Program-made: the position numbers and the translations under genes | DNA from: an uncultured bacterium | GTDB lineage: Bacteria > Planctomycetota > UBA8742 > UBA2392 | Length of the DNA: 64,000 nt | NCBI GenBank assembly: GCA_938014885.1 | Contig: CALLQI010000003.1 | Span: forward strand, 1 to 64,000 | Reading direction: 5' to 3' | Notes under the pieces: model-generated | Database searches by the model: none | What the model saw: only the letters and a program-made list of their open reading frames with translations | Told to the model about the DNA's origin: nothing | In this document: one piece after another, positions 1 to 8,894 of the stretch | Layout of the letters: every line of letters starts with the position of its first letter | How positions within the stretch are numbered: position 1 is the first letter of the stretch

Positions 1-526
1 CCTCGCGCAGGGCTTCCTTGATCTCGTCGTAGCGGCCGTCGAGGATCGTCAGCGCAGTGTAGCCCTGATCCGGCGAAGGCTGTGTGGTGAACGCAAAGCG
101 CGGCTCGCCGTCGTCCGGTTTGGCTTCGGCTTGCGGCGCTGCTTCGCGGTCTTTCGGTTGCAGCTGCTTCTCGAGGCGCTGGCGCAGCCGCAACTGGAAC
201 TCGAGCACGAAGCGGTCGCGGCGCTTTTCCAGCAGCGCGGTGTTCTGCGCCAGCACACGCCCGGCCTGGATCAGGTTGCTCACCAGTTGCGGCGGAAAGT
301 ATTGCGACAGGCCAAAGCGCTCGCGCTGGGCGGCGTGTTTGGTGACGTCCAGGGCCATGGCGGCCGCGCGGAAGCCTTCAATCAGGGTGCGCTGCTCAGG
401 CTCGGTGAGGTCGCGATTGAGCTTGAGCGCGGTGCTAGTGGCGCGCACGGACAGCCGCAGCACGTTGTGCAGAAGCTCGCAAGTTTCGCGAGCCAGCGCA
501 GAGTGCATGTCGGCAAGGGCGGTCAC
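1..526 (-). CDS. hypothetical helical protein, 3' part outside the window
   Basis: The minus-strand frame is open from a GTG at 524-526 to the left edge, giving about 175 residues and no stop. A GGAG Shine-Dalgarno lies just upstream (531-536 region), which favours the GTG over an in-frame ATG six codons later. The protein begins VTALADMHSALARETCELLH and is rich in Ala, Leu, Arg and Glu, with a likely coiled-coil stretch (LLEKRRDRFVLEFQLRLRQR) followed by a Pro/Asp-rich linker and a segment ending TILDGRYDEIKEALRE. Codon use is coding-like and third positions are GC-rich. I recognise no family. The C terminus is missing, so a function cannot be given. Confidence 0.7.
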   Translation of the reverse strand, partial: MTALADMHSALARETCELLHNVLRLSVRATSTALKLNRDLTEPEQRTLIEGFRAAAMALDVTKHAAQRERFGLSQYFPPQLVSNLIQAGRVLAQNTALLEKRRDRFVLEFQLRLRQRLEKQLQPKDREAAPQAEAKPDDGEPRFAFTTQPSPDQGYTALTILDGRYDEIKEALRE

Positions 527-1020
527 GCAAATCTCCTACCCTTAGCGACAATGGCGCACAGGGAACGGCGCGAGATTCGAGATTCGAGATTCGAGGTTCG
601 GGCCAAAGCAGCCCCACAGGCGGGTTCCCGGGCGACAACATTTTTCAGATTTCCGGCAGGGCCCCGGCCGAAAGGGCGGGGACGGGCCACCCCAAAGCTA
701 CATCGCACAATCACAGCCCGCCGCGTAAGCGGTGGAGGGTCCAGGACAGACACTCGAGCGTGCACACTGGCTCCTCCATCGCTGACGCGATGGGCTGTGA
801 TCGCGCGATCCGTATCTCTGGTGACTCAAGCGAGCCACGCGCGCCGGGGCGGCCACACCACGAACAGCGTGCAGCCGGGTCGGCCGCTACGCGAACTGCT
901 GCCGGGATTCCTTGGCGCCTTACTGACCTTCCGGGTTTGAATGAAATAGACTGGGGTGCTTTTGCAATCATGTTCGTCCGGGTTTACGGAGCGACCATGT
1001 ATTGCAGGGGGCCGGCGGTG
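527..1020. other. intergenic region between divergent genes
   Basis: About 490 bases separate the start of the minus-strand gene from the kinase start. The only clear structure is a short tandem repeat at 571-600. An in-frame extension of the kinase frame back to 760 is open, but its translation (Arg/Ala/Pro-rich, no conserved look) does not resemble the protein that follows, so I treat it as the divergent promoter region. I saw no convincing -35/-10 pair. Confidence 0.5.
571..600. repeat. heptamer tandem repeat CGAGATT x4
   Basis: CGAGATT is repeated three times exactly and once as CGAGGTT with a period of seven. It sits between two genes and has no coding use. It belongs with other short-period intergenic repeats in this window (for example CACGAAG). 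Confidence 0.7.
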
Positions 1021-3285
1021 ATGCGCGCGAAGACTGGTGTCGTGATGGACAGTGCTGAAGCCGGGGCGCAGCCGCGCCAGCCGGCCGACCAGCCGTTCTG
1101 GAACCGATACACACGCCACACCCGCAAATTGCCGCGCCCCGGCGAAAAGCCGCCCCTTACGGTGGGCAACGTCATCCACTTCGCCATTGCCGTTTTCCTG
1201 CTGTGGCCGGTTTTCATCATCATCGCCGCGATCTGGTCGCTGGGCGATGCCGTCAACTTCATCCGCCACTCGGTCGAGGCCTGCATCAGCAGCACCTTCT
1301 GGATGGGCCGCCTGTGCAAAGAGTGGACCGGCAGCATGTACCTGCACAGGAACTCGCCTGAAATGCTGCGCCTGCGCGGCCAGCGCAAGGCGTTTGGCCA
1401 TGAGGCCGCGAAGGACTGGCGCGATGCCGGCCGCGCGCTGCTGGGTGTGGGCCGGGCCTGGAGCCGCACGTTCGGCCTGGGCGGGCTGTTCCGCAGCCTT
1501 GAGCAGCGGATCGAGGTCGCGAACAAAGACTGGCGCCGCTACGTCGCCACGGCCACCTACGACACCAGCGAATCACCGGCCGAATTCCCCAGTGAATACA
1601 TCGTCGTCGATGAACTGCCGCGCGGCGGCAGCACGGCGCGCCTGTACGTGGTGCGCAAAGCCGCCGACCAGAACGGCCCGTTGTATGTACTGAAGTACTT
1701 CAACCTGCGCGCTGGCGGCAACCTGGAAAGCGTTGTGCGCGAAAGCCAGGCCGCGCAACTGGCGCAGAAGCTTGGGCTGATCATCGAAAGCAAGCTGGGC
1801 GACGCGGCCTTCTGGTACGTGATGCCCTACTACCACGGCGAAACGCTGACTGAGGGCGTGCTGCGCAACATCAAGACGGCGCGCGAAAACGACGGGCTGC
1901 GCAACCACTACCGCGTCAGCCTGGGCTATGTGCATCAACTGTTGCAGATCATCGCCCAGTACCACGAAGCCGGCGTGTTCCACAAGGACATCAAGCCCGA
2001 CAATCTGATCATCAACGGCGAGCGCATTTACCTGGTCGATATCGGCCTTATGACGCCGCTGGGCAGCATGAGCCAGCTCACCACCCACGGCACCGAATAC
2101 TTCCGCGACCCTGAAATGGTGAAGCTGGCGCTGGAAGGCCGCGAGGTGCGCGAAGTAGACGCCAGCAAGTTCGACGTCTACAGCATCGGCGCGGTGCTGT
2201 TCTTTGCGGTCAGCGGCGAGTTCCCGACCAGCGGTGCGCTTTCGCGCCTGCCCTCGGACGCGCCGCTTGCCGTGCAGTGGGTTGTCAACCGCGCCATGAC
2301 CGGCATGCACCAGCGCTACGACAATGCCCGCGCCATGCTGACGGACATCGACTTCCTGTGCTGGGCCGCAAGCCAGGGCACGCTGGATCAGGTCAAGCCC
2401 GCCGACCTGCCCAGCTTCCGCGGCATGCCCGTGCCGCCGCACCTGCAAGGCGGCGAGGCCGCCGGCACGGAAGTCCGCGACCGGCTTGCCAACGCGCCCG
2501 GCGGCTACGGCGCCTGGTATTCCGCACCTGCCTTCAAGAAGGCCAGGCGCGAGTTCGGCTTCGGCAAGGCGGCGGCGATTCTGTTCCTGGTGGCCGGGCT
2601 GGCGGCAATCGGCGTGTTCACAATTGCCGGGCTTGAACACATCAAGCGCCAGCGTGCGGCCGTTGTGACGCCCGCCAGCGAGCTGATTTCCGGCAAGCTG
2701 CCCGCCGACAAGACCGAATTGCGGCCGGTGTTTGACCAGATTGACAAGGCGCTGCGGCAGGGCATCCAGTCGGAATCAAGCCGCCAGAATGTCGCGCTGA
2801 CACGCGTTGAGCTGGCGCCCGCGCTGGTGGCGCTGGTGGTGGACGCCGTCGAATCCGAACGGCGCGAACTGCTGCAACAAGTGCGCGAGGCCGGCTCCAA
2901 GAACCCGGGCACGGTGTTCGGCGACCCGCGCGTTGCGCTGCTCAGCGTTGACCCGGATGAAGCCGACCGCGAACTGGCCCAGGGCATTGAACTTGAGTTC
3001 GAGCTGGAGGCCGGGCGCAGTGAAGCGCTTGGGGCGTACCCGCTGCCCGATGAAGTGAAGGCCCTGCGCGAAACCTGCACCGGGGTTACCGACCGCATGG
3101 CGCTGCATCGCGAACTGGCCTCACGTTACGCGACCGAAGGAAAGGTGCCCGCGTTCGTGGTGCTGTTCACGATCGAAGACGGCAAGGCAGTCGATGGCAA
3201 GACCAGCCGCGAGCTGCACCTGCGCGGAATTTATCCCGGCCGCGAGGTGCGCACTGTCGTGCCGCTTGCGGCCGTTGCGGAGTGA
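1021..3285 (+). CDS. membrane Ser/Thr protein kinase
   Basis: Predicted 754-residue Hanks-type kinase. Residues about 48-75 form a hydrophobic hairpin or membrane segment. The kinase domain lies at about 185-470: a glycine-bearing loop (LPRGGSTARLYVV), the ATP lysine in VLKYF (about K225), the catalytic loop HKDIKPDN (321-328, HKD rather than HRD), DIG in place of DFG (from D340) and a late-lobe motif FDVYSIGAVLFF. A second membrane segment (about 517-538) leads into a C-terminal domain of about 215 residues that I do not recognise. ATG 1021 was chosen because AGGGGG precedes it by nine bases; ATG 1045 is the alternative. It heads a plus-strand cluster with a TPM protein and two Tim44-like proteins. 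Confidence 0.85.
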   Translation: MRAKTGVVMDSAEAGAQPRQPADQPFWNRYTRHTRKLPRPGEKPPLTVGNVIHFAIAVFLLWPVFIIIAAIWSLGDAVNFIRHSVEACISSTFWMGRLCKEWTGSMYLHRNSPEMLRLRGQRKAFGHEAAKDWRDAGRALLGVGRAWSRTFGLGGLFRSLEQRIEVANKDWRRYVATATYDTSESPAEFPSEYIVVDELPRGGSTARLYVVRKAADQNGPLYVLKYFNLRAGGNLESVVRESQAAQLAQKLGLIIESKLGDAAFWYVMPYYHGETLTEGVLRNIKTARENDGLRNHYRVSLGYVHQLLQIIAQYHEAGVFHKDIKPDNLIINGERIYLVDIGLMTPLGSMSQLTTHGTEYFRDPEMVKLALEGREVREVDASKFDVYSIGAVLFFAVSGEFPTSGALSRLPSDAPLAVQWVVNRAMTGMHQRYDNARAMLTDIDFLCWAASQGTLDQVKPADLPSFRGMPVPPHLQGGEAAGTEVRDRLANAPGGYGAWYSAPAFKKARREFGFGKAAAILFLVAGLAAIGVFTIAGLEHIKRQRAAVVTPASELISGKLPADKTELRPVFDQIDKALRQGIQSESSRQNVALTRVELAPALVALVVDAVESERRELLQQVREAGSKNPGTVFGDPRVALLSVDPDEADRELAQGIELEFELEAGRSEALGAYPLPDEVKALRETCTGVTDRMALHRELASRYATEGKVPAFVVLFTIEDGKAVDGKTSRELHLRGIYPGREVRTVVPLAAVAE

Positions 3286-3318
3286 CCGCGTTACACACCT
3301 GCCTGCGTTTTGTAGATT

Positions 3319-3346
3319 CCCGGCGACGTTTGCCGGGTATCTTTTT
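3319..3346 (+). terminator. rho-independent terminator or attenuator
   Basis: Six-base stem CCCGGC / GCCGGG with a seven-base loop, followed by TATCTTTTT, 34 bases after the kinase stop. It ends only two bases before the Shine-Dalgarno of the next gene, leaving no room for a separate promoter. It may therefore act as a partial terminator tuning read-through into the TPM gene. Confidence 0.7.
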
Positions 3347-3348
3347 GC

Positions 3349-3354
3349 GGGGGG
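3349..3354 (+). promoter_or_regulatory. Shine-Dalgarno preceding a putative AUU start
   Basis: A GGGGGG run six bases before ATT 3361. No ATG, GTG or TTG lies in frame between the upstream stop (TAG 3313-3315) and the middle of the conserved domain, so this G-run and spacing support initiation at ATT. Confidence 0.45.
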
Positions 3355-3360
3355 TGGGCC

Positions 3361-4017
3361 ATTTCCAAGTCGCTCCAGGACAAGTCGCTGCTTTCGCAGG
3401 CATCGCTGGATGCCATCGAAAAGGCCGTAGCCGAAGCCGAAAAGGGCACAAGCTGCGAGTACATTGTGGTGCTGGCCCCGGCCTCAGACCGCTACGAAGG
3501 GCGCGCGCTCAAGGCCGGCGCGCTGGCGGCGCTGGTGGTGTTTGCGGCCGTCTACCTCGTGAACCTGTATGGCTTCGACACCGGCAGCGACCCGGGCTGG
3601 CTGCTGCTGGAGGGCGTGGGGGCGGGCGCTCTGGTCACGCTGCTGGCGGCGCGCTGGGCTGCGCTGCGGCGGCTGTTGATCCCGCGCTGGCGCAGGCATG
3701 ACGCGGTGCAGAACGCCGCCAACGCCGTCTTCACCGAAGAAAATGTGAGCCTGACCAAAGACCGCAACGCGGTGCTGCTGTACGTCAGCGTGCTGGAAGG
3801 TGAGGCGCTGCTGATGCCCGACATTGGCGTCACGCGCAAAGTGCCTGAGGCGAAGCTGGGCGAGATTCATTCGAAGCTGACCCACGCCACGGGCAACGCC
3901 ACCCAACTGGTATGCGACGCGATCAAGGCGCTGGGCGAATGCTGCAAAGACTGCTACCCGCGCGCCGACGACGACCAGAATGAGTTGATGGACCGGCCGC
4001 AGATTCGCCTGCCCTGA
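3361..4017 (+). CDS. TPM-domain membrane protein, likely AUU start
   Basis: About 218 residues. The N-terminal part (DAIEKAVAEAEKGTSCEYIV) resembles the TPM domain of COG3762-type membrane proteins. Two membrane segments follow (around LAALVVFAAVYLVNLYGF and WLLLEGVGAGALVTLLAARW), then a soluble C-terminal part with VLLYVSVLEGEALLMPD, typical of this family. The first conventional in-frame start is GTG 3466, which would cut the domain in half, so the true start is probably ATT 3361 behind a good G-rich ribosome site. It lies between the kinase and two Tim44-like genes; a shared role at the membrane is an inference from position. Confidence 0.7.
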   Translation: MSKSLQDKSLLSQASLDAIEKAVAEAEKGTSCEYIVVLAPASDRYEGRALKAGALAALVVFAAVYLVNLYGFDTGSDPGWLLLEGVGAGALVTLLAARWAALRRLLIPRWRRHDAVQNAANAVFTEENVSLTKDRNAVLLYVSVLEGEALLMPDIGVTRKVPEAKLGEIHSKLTHATGNATQLVCDAIKALGECCKDCYPRADDDQNELMDRPQIRLP

Positions 4018-4042
4018 AAGCCTGCAAGCTGAAGGAACCGTG

Positions 4043-5557
4043 ATGCACCGTCGTGCCCTGGTTTGGCTGCTGCTGACTTCGCCCCTGTGGGCGGGCGTGC
4101 TGCTGCAGACCCTTGAGGCGCGCTACGGCGGCGGCGGCGGCTATTCGGGCGGCGGCGGCGGTGGTGGCGGAAGCAGCGGCGGCGGAGGCGGCGGCGGTGA
4201 CGCCGGCGCGCTGATTTATCTGCTGGTGCGGCTGTTCCTGATTCTGTGGGACGCGGGCCCGGTCGGGAAGTTCTTTGCGATTCTGCTGGTGATCGGCGTG
4301 ATTGTCGGCTTCGGCTGGCACATGAAGAACAAGCAGAAGGGGCAGGCCGCGCTGGGCAGGCAGGGCCGGCTGATCCACAGCCCCACGCAGCAGCGGCAGC
4401 TTTCGAACGGCGTGCTGATGCTGCGTCAGCATGACCCCAACTTCTCGAGCGTGCTGTTTCTTGATTTCGCCCACCTGGTGTTTGCCAAGTTCCATGAATC
4501 GCGGGGTGGGCTGGCGCGGCGCAGCTCGGGGGCTTACGCGGTGGCGCCGTACCTGTCGCCGAATGTGCGGCAGTCGCTGGCCAACTCGCAAGTGGCCATC
4601 AGCGAGGTACTGGTCGGCTCCATTGAGTACGGCCGCATCTGGGTCGCCCAGGAGAAGGCGCACGTCGCCGTACGCATCAATGCCAACGTGGTTGAGGCCG
4701 GGGTGCGCACGTTCCTGAAGCAGGAACTCACGTTCCGGCGGCCGCTGCACGTGATCACGCGCCCGCCTGAGAAAGTGCTTGAGCTGGGCTGCCCCAACTG
4801 CGGCTCGCCTGAAGAGCCCAAGCTGGACGGCTCATGCCCGAGTTGCGGCAGCATCACCGGCGGTGGCGAGCTGGACTGGCAGGTGGTGCAGATTTCAACG
4901 CACGAGCGCGCACCCGTGGGCCCGCCCGTGGGCAGCAAGGGCGGCGCGGAAGTCGGCACAGACCTGCCCACGCGCTACGCCATGGACCTCGCGGCGCAGA
5001 AGCGCGCGCTGGCCATGCGCGACCCGGCCTTCCAGTGGCTGGCCTTTGCCAACCGCGTCAAGCACATGTTCATGACCCTGCAGGACGCGTGGACCAACCT
5101 GGATGAAAAGAAAGTGCGGCCGTTCGTCACCGACACGCACTTCGACATGATCCGCTACTGGATTGAGCGCATGCGCTCATCGGGCCGCCGCGACGTGCTG
5201 GAAGACATCCGCATCCAGCGCATCGAGATTGCCAAGATTGAACACGACGTGTGGTACGACGCGATCACCGTGCGCATCTTTGCCAGCATGATTGATTACC
5301 AGGTCGATAACACGGGGCGCGTGGTCAGCGGCCGCAAAGGGGCCCAGCGGGCCTTCAGCGAGTACTGGACGGTGATCCGGCGTTCGGACCAGGCGCACAC
5401 GGCCGCGCGCGACCCGGCCAGCTGCCCCAGTTGCGGCGCGCCGCTGGACAAGATCAACCGCGCGGGCATCTGCGAATACTGCGGAAGCAAGGTCGTGTCG
5501 GGCAACTTCGACTGGGTGCTCTCGATCATCACGCAGGATGAGGAGTACCGCGGATGA
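4043..5557 (+). CDS. Tim44-like zinc-ribbon membrane protein (first paralogue)
   Basis: 504 residues. A signal-like N terminus is followed by a Gly/Ser-rich stretch (about 29-52) and a membrane segment around FFAILLVIGVIVGFGW. The soluble part has two CxxC...CxxC zinc ribbons, the first from about C250 (CPNCG ... CPSCG) and the second from about C461 (CPSCG ... CEYCG). Segments such as DPNFSSVLFLDFAHLVFAKF and YDAITVRIFASMIDYQVDN resemble the Tim44-like domain, here interrupted by the ribbons. ATG 4043 follows GAAGGA by six bases; GTG 4040 is an alternative. It overlaps the next gene by four bases (ATGA). The family is membrane-attached; the substrate is unknown. Confidence 0.75.
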   Translation: MHRRALVWLLLTSPLWAGVLLQTLEARYGGGGGYSGGGGGGGGSSGGGGGGGDAGALIYLLVRLFLILWDAGPVGKFFAILLVIGVIVGFGWHMKNKQKGQAALGRQGRLIHSPTQQRQLSNGVLMLRQHDPNFSSVLFLDFAHLVFAKFHESRGGLARRSSGAYAVAPYLSPNVRQSLANSQVAISEVLVGSIEYGRIWVAQEKAHVAVRINANVVEAGVRTFLKQELTFRRPLHVITRPPEKVLELGCPNCGSPEEPKLDGSCPSCGSITGGGELDWQVVQISTHERAPVGPPVGSKGGAEVGTDLPTRYAMDLAAQKRALAMRDPAFQWLAFANRVKHMFMTLQDAWTNLDEKKVRPFVTDTHFDMIRYWIERMRSSGRRDVLEDIRIQRIEIAKIEHDVWYDAITVRIFASMIDYQVDNTGRVVSGRKGAQRAFSEYWTVIRRSDQAHTAARDPASCPSCGAPLDKINRAGICEYCGSKVVSGNFDWVLSIITQDEEYRG

Positions 5558-7053
5558 GGCAGCAGATGCGTTGGCTGCTGCCCCTGCTGGTCGCGCTTGC
5601 GTTGCTGGCACCGGCGGCCTCGACGCGCGCTGGCGGTGGCGACACCTATTCCGGCGGCAGCGACTATGGCGGCAGCAGCGATTACGGCGGCAGCAGCGAC
5701 TACGGCAGCAGCAGCTACGACTATTCAAGCTCATCCAGCAGTGGCGGCGGCACGTCTGAGGGTGGCGAGCTGGCGATACTGTTGATCTTCCTGTTCATCG
5801 GGGGCTTGACCGTCCTGGGTGTCGCGGTCCAGCATTGGGACCGAAGAAGCACGCGCAAGCGGGCCATGGCGTCGGGCAAGATGCTGCCGGCCGCGCAGCC
5901 CTACATGTTTGAGCTGCTGAATACGCACGTGGGCAACTTCTCACGCGTGATGTTCGATGCGTTCGTGCGGCTGGTCTACACGCGCTATCACGAGTCGCAG
6001 GGCGGCTTCGGCAGTGCCGGCAACGCGCTGGCCGTGGCGCCGTACCTTTCGCCTGCCTTGCGTGCCAAGTTCAAGGCCGCGGGTGACGAATCCGGCTGGA
6101 TTGTGGTCGGGGCGCAGCGCATCACACACGTCGCACTGGCCGAGGGCAGGATCATCGCGCACGTGCACATCAAGGCGAACCTGCGGCTGAAGACCGGCGA
6201 CAAGTTCAAGCGCCAGTTGCTGTCCGAAGAGCTTCGCTTCGAAAGGCCCGTGGGCGTCGTCAGCCGCGAGCCCGAGAAAGTCTATTCGCTGGGCTGCCCG
6301 GCCTGCGGTGCCTCGCAGGAGCTTACGTTGCGCGGCACCTGCCCAAGCTGCGGCACGGCCATCGGCGGCGGTGAGCTGGACTGGCAACTGACAGGCATCA
6401 AGACGCTGGCCCGCACCGACGTGGGCGAAGGCGTAATCAGCCAGGCCGCCGAAGTGGGCACCAACCTGCCCACCGTCGTGGACCCGCGCCTCAAGTCACG
6501 CTGGCGGGCCCTGACGTCGCGAGACCCGCAACTCACCCAAGAGCTGCTGCTGGCGCGCTTCAAGATGATCTTCGAGGCGATCCAGAAGGGCTGGACGATG
6601 CAGGACGCGGGGCTGATCCGGCCTCATGAGCTGGACACGCTGTACGACATGCACGTGTACTGGCTTGCGCGCTTCAAAGAGGAGCGCATCCGCAACGTGC
6701 TGGAAAACCTGAAGGTGAAGCGGATTGAGCTGGCGAAGATTGACCACGACGCCTGGTACGACGCAGTCACCGTCCGCATCCGCGCGCAGGTGGATGACTT
6801 CTACGTCGATGCAGAAGGCAACCCGCTGGCCGGTGAAGCAGGGCGCGAGTTCACCGAGTACTGGACCTTCATCCGGCGCTCAGGCCGCCAGCACGGTGTC
6901 CCACGTGCGAAGCTTGAGTGCCCCAGCTGCGGTGCGGCACTCGACAAAGTGAACCAGGCCGGCATCTGCGAATACTGCGGCAACAAGGTGGTGACCGGCG
7001 ACTTCGACTGGGTGCTGGCGACGATTGAGCAGGATGAAGAGTACCGCGGCTAG
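5554..7053 (+). CDS. Tim44-like zinc-ribbon membrane protein (second paralogue)
   Basis: 499 residues, a clear paralogue of the preceding gene over its whole length and translationally coupled to it by an ATGA overlap. A signal peptide ends near AASTRAGG; then comes a Gly/Ser/Tyr/Asp-rich linker built from short repeats (GGSSDYGGSSDYG), one membrane segment (LAILLIFLFIGGLTVLGVAV) and a Tim44-like region carrying two zinc ribbons from about C248 and C456. The two copies differ mainly in the linker. A tandem duplication with both copies intact suggests that the two proteins work together, perhaps as a heteromer. No function is known to me. Confidence 0.75.
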   Translation: MRQQMRWLLPLLVALALLAPAASTRAGGGDTYSGGSDYGGSSDYGGSSDYGSSSYDYSSSSSSGGGTSEGGELAILLIFLFIGGLTVLGVAVQHWDRRSTRKRAMASGKMLPAAQPYMFELLNTHVGNFSRVMFDAFVRLVYTRYHESQGGFGSAGNALAVAPYLSPALRAKFKAAGDESGWIVVGAQRITHVALAEGRIIAHVHIKANLRLKTGDKFKRQLLSEELRFERPVGVVSREPEKVYSLGCPACGASQELTLRGTCPSCGTAIGGGELDWQLTGIKTLARTDVGEGVISQAAEVGTNLPTVVDPRLKSRWRALTSRDPQLTQELLLARFKMIFEAIQKGWTMQDAGLIRPHELDTLYDMHVYWLARFKEERIRNVLENLKVKRIELAKIDHDAWYDAVTVRIRAQVDDFYVDAEGNPLAGEAGREFTEYWTFIRRSGRQHGVPRAKLECPSCGAALDKVNQAGICEYCGNKVVTGDFDWVLATIEQDEEYRG

Positions 7054-7080
7054 AGCCGACTTCCTGCAACTGCTTTTTCC

Positions 7081-7214
7081 CACGAAGGGCCACGAAGCAC
7101 CACGAAGAACTGCAAAAGCAGTGCAGGTAGACAGCATAAACCGACAACGCTGGCCGATGGCGTAAGCCAGGTGCGCCGTTGCTGTTCTTCGTGACCCTTC
7201 GTGCAACTTCGTGG
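7081..7214. repeat. inverted pair of CACGAAG arrays
   Basis: CACGAAG occurs at 7081, 7091 and 7101 (period 10). Its reverse complement CTTCGTG occurs at 7188, 7198 and 7208 (period 10). The two arrays face each other between convergent genes and could fold into a long imperfect stem around an 80-base loop, so the element may serve as a bidirectional terminator. Related arrays lie at 8869-8894 and 12456-12472. Confidence 0.7.
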
Positions 7215-7239
7215 GCAAATGCTGTTGCTGTTCACGATG

Positions 7240-8766
7240 TTATTCGTGGCGCAGCGCGTCGATGGGGGCCAGCAGGCTGGCGCGTACGGCCGGGTACAGT
7301 GTGGCCAGCAGGCCGATGCCGAAGGCCAGCGCCAGCGCGTGCAGGCTGCGCTCGATGTTCAACTCGCCACTCAGCGCATCCAGCGCGAACCACTTTCGTG
7401 CGGCCTGCACTTCCAGGTACCCGAACAGTACGCCCGCGGCCCCGCCCAGCACGCTCAGCAGCAGGCCTTCCATCAGCACGGACGACAGCACCCGCAGGCG
7501 GCTCCAGCCTACAGCCAGCAACAGGCCGATCTCGCGCGTGCGTTCGTACACCGTCAGCGTCATCGTGTTCAGGATGCCGATCGCGCCCGCCAGCGCCGCG
7601 ATCAGGCTGATCACCAGCCCGAAGTTTTCAAAGAATTCGATTTCCTTGTGCCGCTGCAGGATGTCGGCGCTGCGCACGGCCCGCAGCTCTTTCATTTCCA
7701 GGTTGATCTGGTCGCGCAGTTTCAGCACCAGCGCTTCGCGCTGCGCCTCGGTCAGGCCCGCGTCTTCCACTTCAATCAGGAAGTTCGTGCACGACGCCGG
7801 CATCTCCACGATCCGTTTTTCCTTGCGGCCGCGTTCATTCTTGAACTCGATTTCCTCTTGCCGCGCGTGCTTGCCCTTCAGCACCTGCGCAACGTCGAGG
7901 TGAAACCACACGGCCGCATCCTGGATCATGATGCCGGTGCGGCAGATGCCGCGGGTCGTGAGCTGCAGGCGCATCCGGTACGAGTACACGGGATCTTTGG
8001 GGTCGTAATCGATGCCGTAGTTCTCTTTCAGCCAGTTCTGGTAGTACCCGTCATCGACGGGGAAGCCCGCCAACGTGGGCCGTTGCGGGGGTGCCTTGCG
8101 GCCGGTTCGCTTCTCGTACTCCTCGGGAGTTTCTTCGAGGATCGCGTCGCGATGGATGCCGAGTTCGCCCACCAGGCGCATCAGCGCCCAGGTCTGTTTG
8201 CGGAATTCGTTCCAGGTGTCCCAGTCAGCGGGGCGGCCGAATACTTCTTCGAAGCCCTTGCTGGTGACGACGTCAGCCAGGTTCAGCGGCTTGCCGACCT
8301 TGGGGACCTTGTCGCCCATTTTGGCCTTCAGGATCTCATAGGCCTTCCAGCCAAAGACCACGCCGCCGGGGTCATCGTCGCTGATCGGCTGGCCTTCGAT
8401 CATTTCCATGTGCTTGAGGATCGGGCTGTCGCCGGTGACGCCGTAGTACAGGATCGCGGGGCGGTCATCGAAATCGTTTTCGGTGCGCAGGATCGCCGCG
8501 ATCATCGGGCTGGCAACGCGCACGCCCTCAAGCTCTTTGATCTTGTCGAGGTGATAGAGGGCGACGTCGCTTTCAAGTTCTTCGGCCGTGGACTGCAGCA
8601 CGACTATGTCGCCGCGCTGGGTTTCAAAGGCTTCCTGCACCTGGCCCACAAGGTCATCGCTGATGGTGAACAGCGCCACCATGATGCTGACGCCGACACC
8701 CACGCCGAGAATGCTGAACAGGGTGCGCAGTTTGCGGCGGAACAGATTCTTGAGGATGAATTTCAT
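7240..8766 (-). CDS. ABC transporter permease, FtsX/MacB type
   Basis: 508 residues. The N terminus MKFILKNLFRRKLRT and the following LFSILGVGVGVSIMVALFTI are typical of the MacB/FtsX permease family. A large periplasmic domain (about residues 45-375) is followed by three C-terminal membrane segments (FGLVISLIAALAGAIGILNT, LMEGLLLSVLGGAAGVLFGY and the final ALALAFGIGLLATLYPAVRA). ATG 8766 was chosen on the family's usual N terminus; a GTG eight codons upstream is possible. No ATPase gene lies next to it, so its partner must be elsewhere. Its likely role is lipoprotein or small-molecule export across the cell envelope. Confidence 0.85.
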   Translation of the reverse strand: MKFILKNLFRRKLRTLFSILGVGVGVSIMVALFTISDDLVGQVQEAFETQRGDIVVLQSTAEELESDVALYHLDKIKELEGVRVASPMIAAILRTENDFDDRPAILYYGVTGDSPILKHMEMIEGQPISDDDPGGVVFGWKAYEILKAKMGDKVPKVGKPLNLADVVTSKGFEEVFGRPADWDTWNEFRKQTWALMRLVGELGIHRDAILEETPEEYEKRTGRKAPPQRPTLAGFPVDDGYYQNWLKENYGIDYDPKDPVYSYRMRLQLTTRGICRTGIMIQDAAVWFHLDVAQVLKGKHARQEEIEFKNERGRKEKRIVEMPASCTNFLIEVEDAGLTEAQREALVLKLRDQINLEMKELRAVRSADILQRHKEIEFFENFGLVISLIAALAGAIGILNTMTLTVYERTREIGLLLAVGWSRLRVLSSVLMEGLLLSVLGGAAGVLFGYLEVQAARKWFALDALSGELNIERSLHALALAFGIGLLATLYPAVRASLLAPIDALRHE

Positions 8767-8868
8767 GCAGTCCCGGCCCTGCCCCCGCACAAGGTTTACA
8801 GTCCATCATGGCCGTATGCCAGCAAAGTTGCCGGTTGTCGGCCGCAAGAAACGGCACGGCGTGTTGTC

Positions 8869-8894
8869 CACGAAGTACACGAAGGACCACGAAG
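8869..8894. repeat. CACGAAG array, three units
   Basis: CACGAAG at 8869, 8878 and 8888. It lies in the 325-base gap (8767-9091) between the permease start and tgt. The rest of that gap holds only short imperfect repeats (TAACGGTT-like near 8960, GTCGAC-like near 9000) and no gene that I can support. Confidence 0.65.

Noticed and set aside
131..940. Plus-strand frame of 269 codons at the left edge
   Set aside because: It crosses the heptamer repeat and lies opposite a minus-strand frame with a better ribosome site and coding-like composition.
1573..2640. Minus-strand frame of 355 codons inside the kinase
   Set aside because: High-GC shadow frame; the kinase motifs lie on the plus strand.
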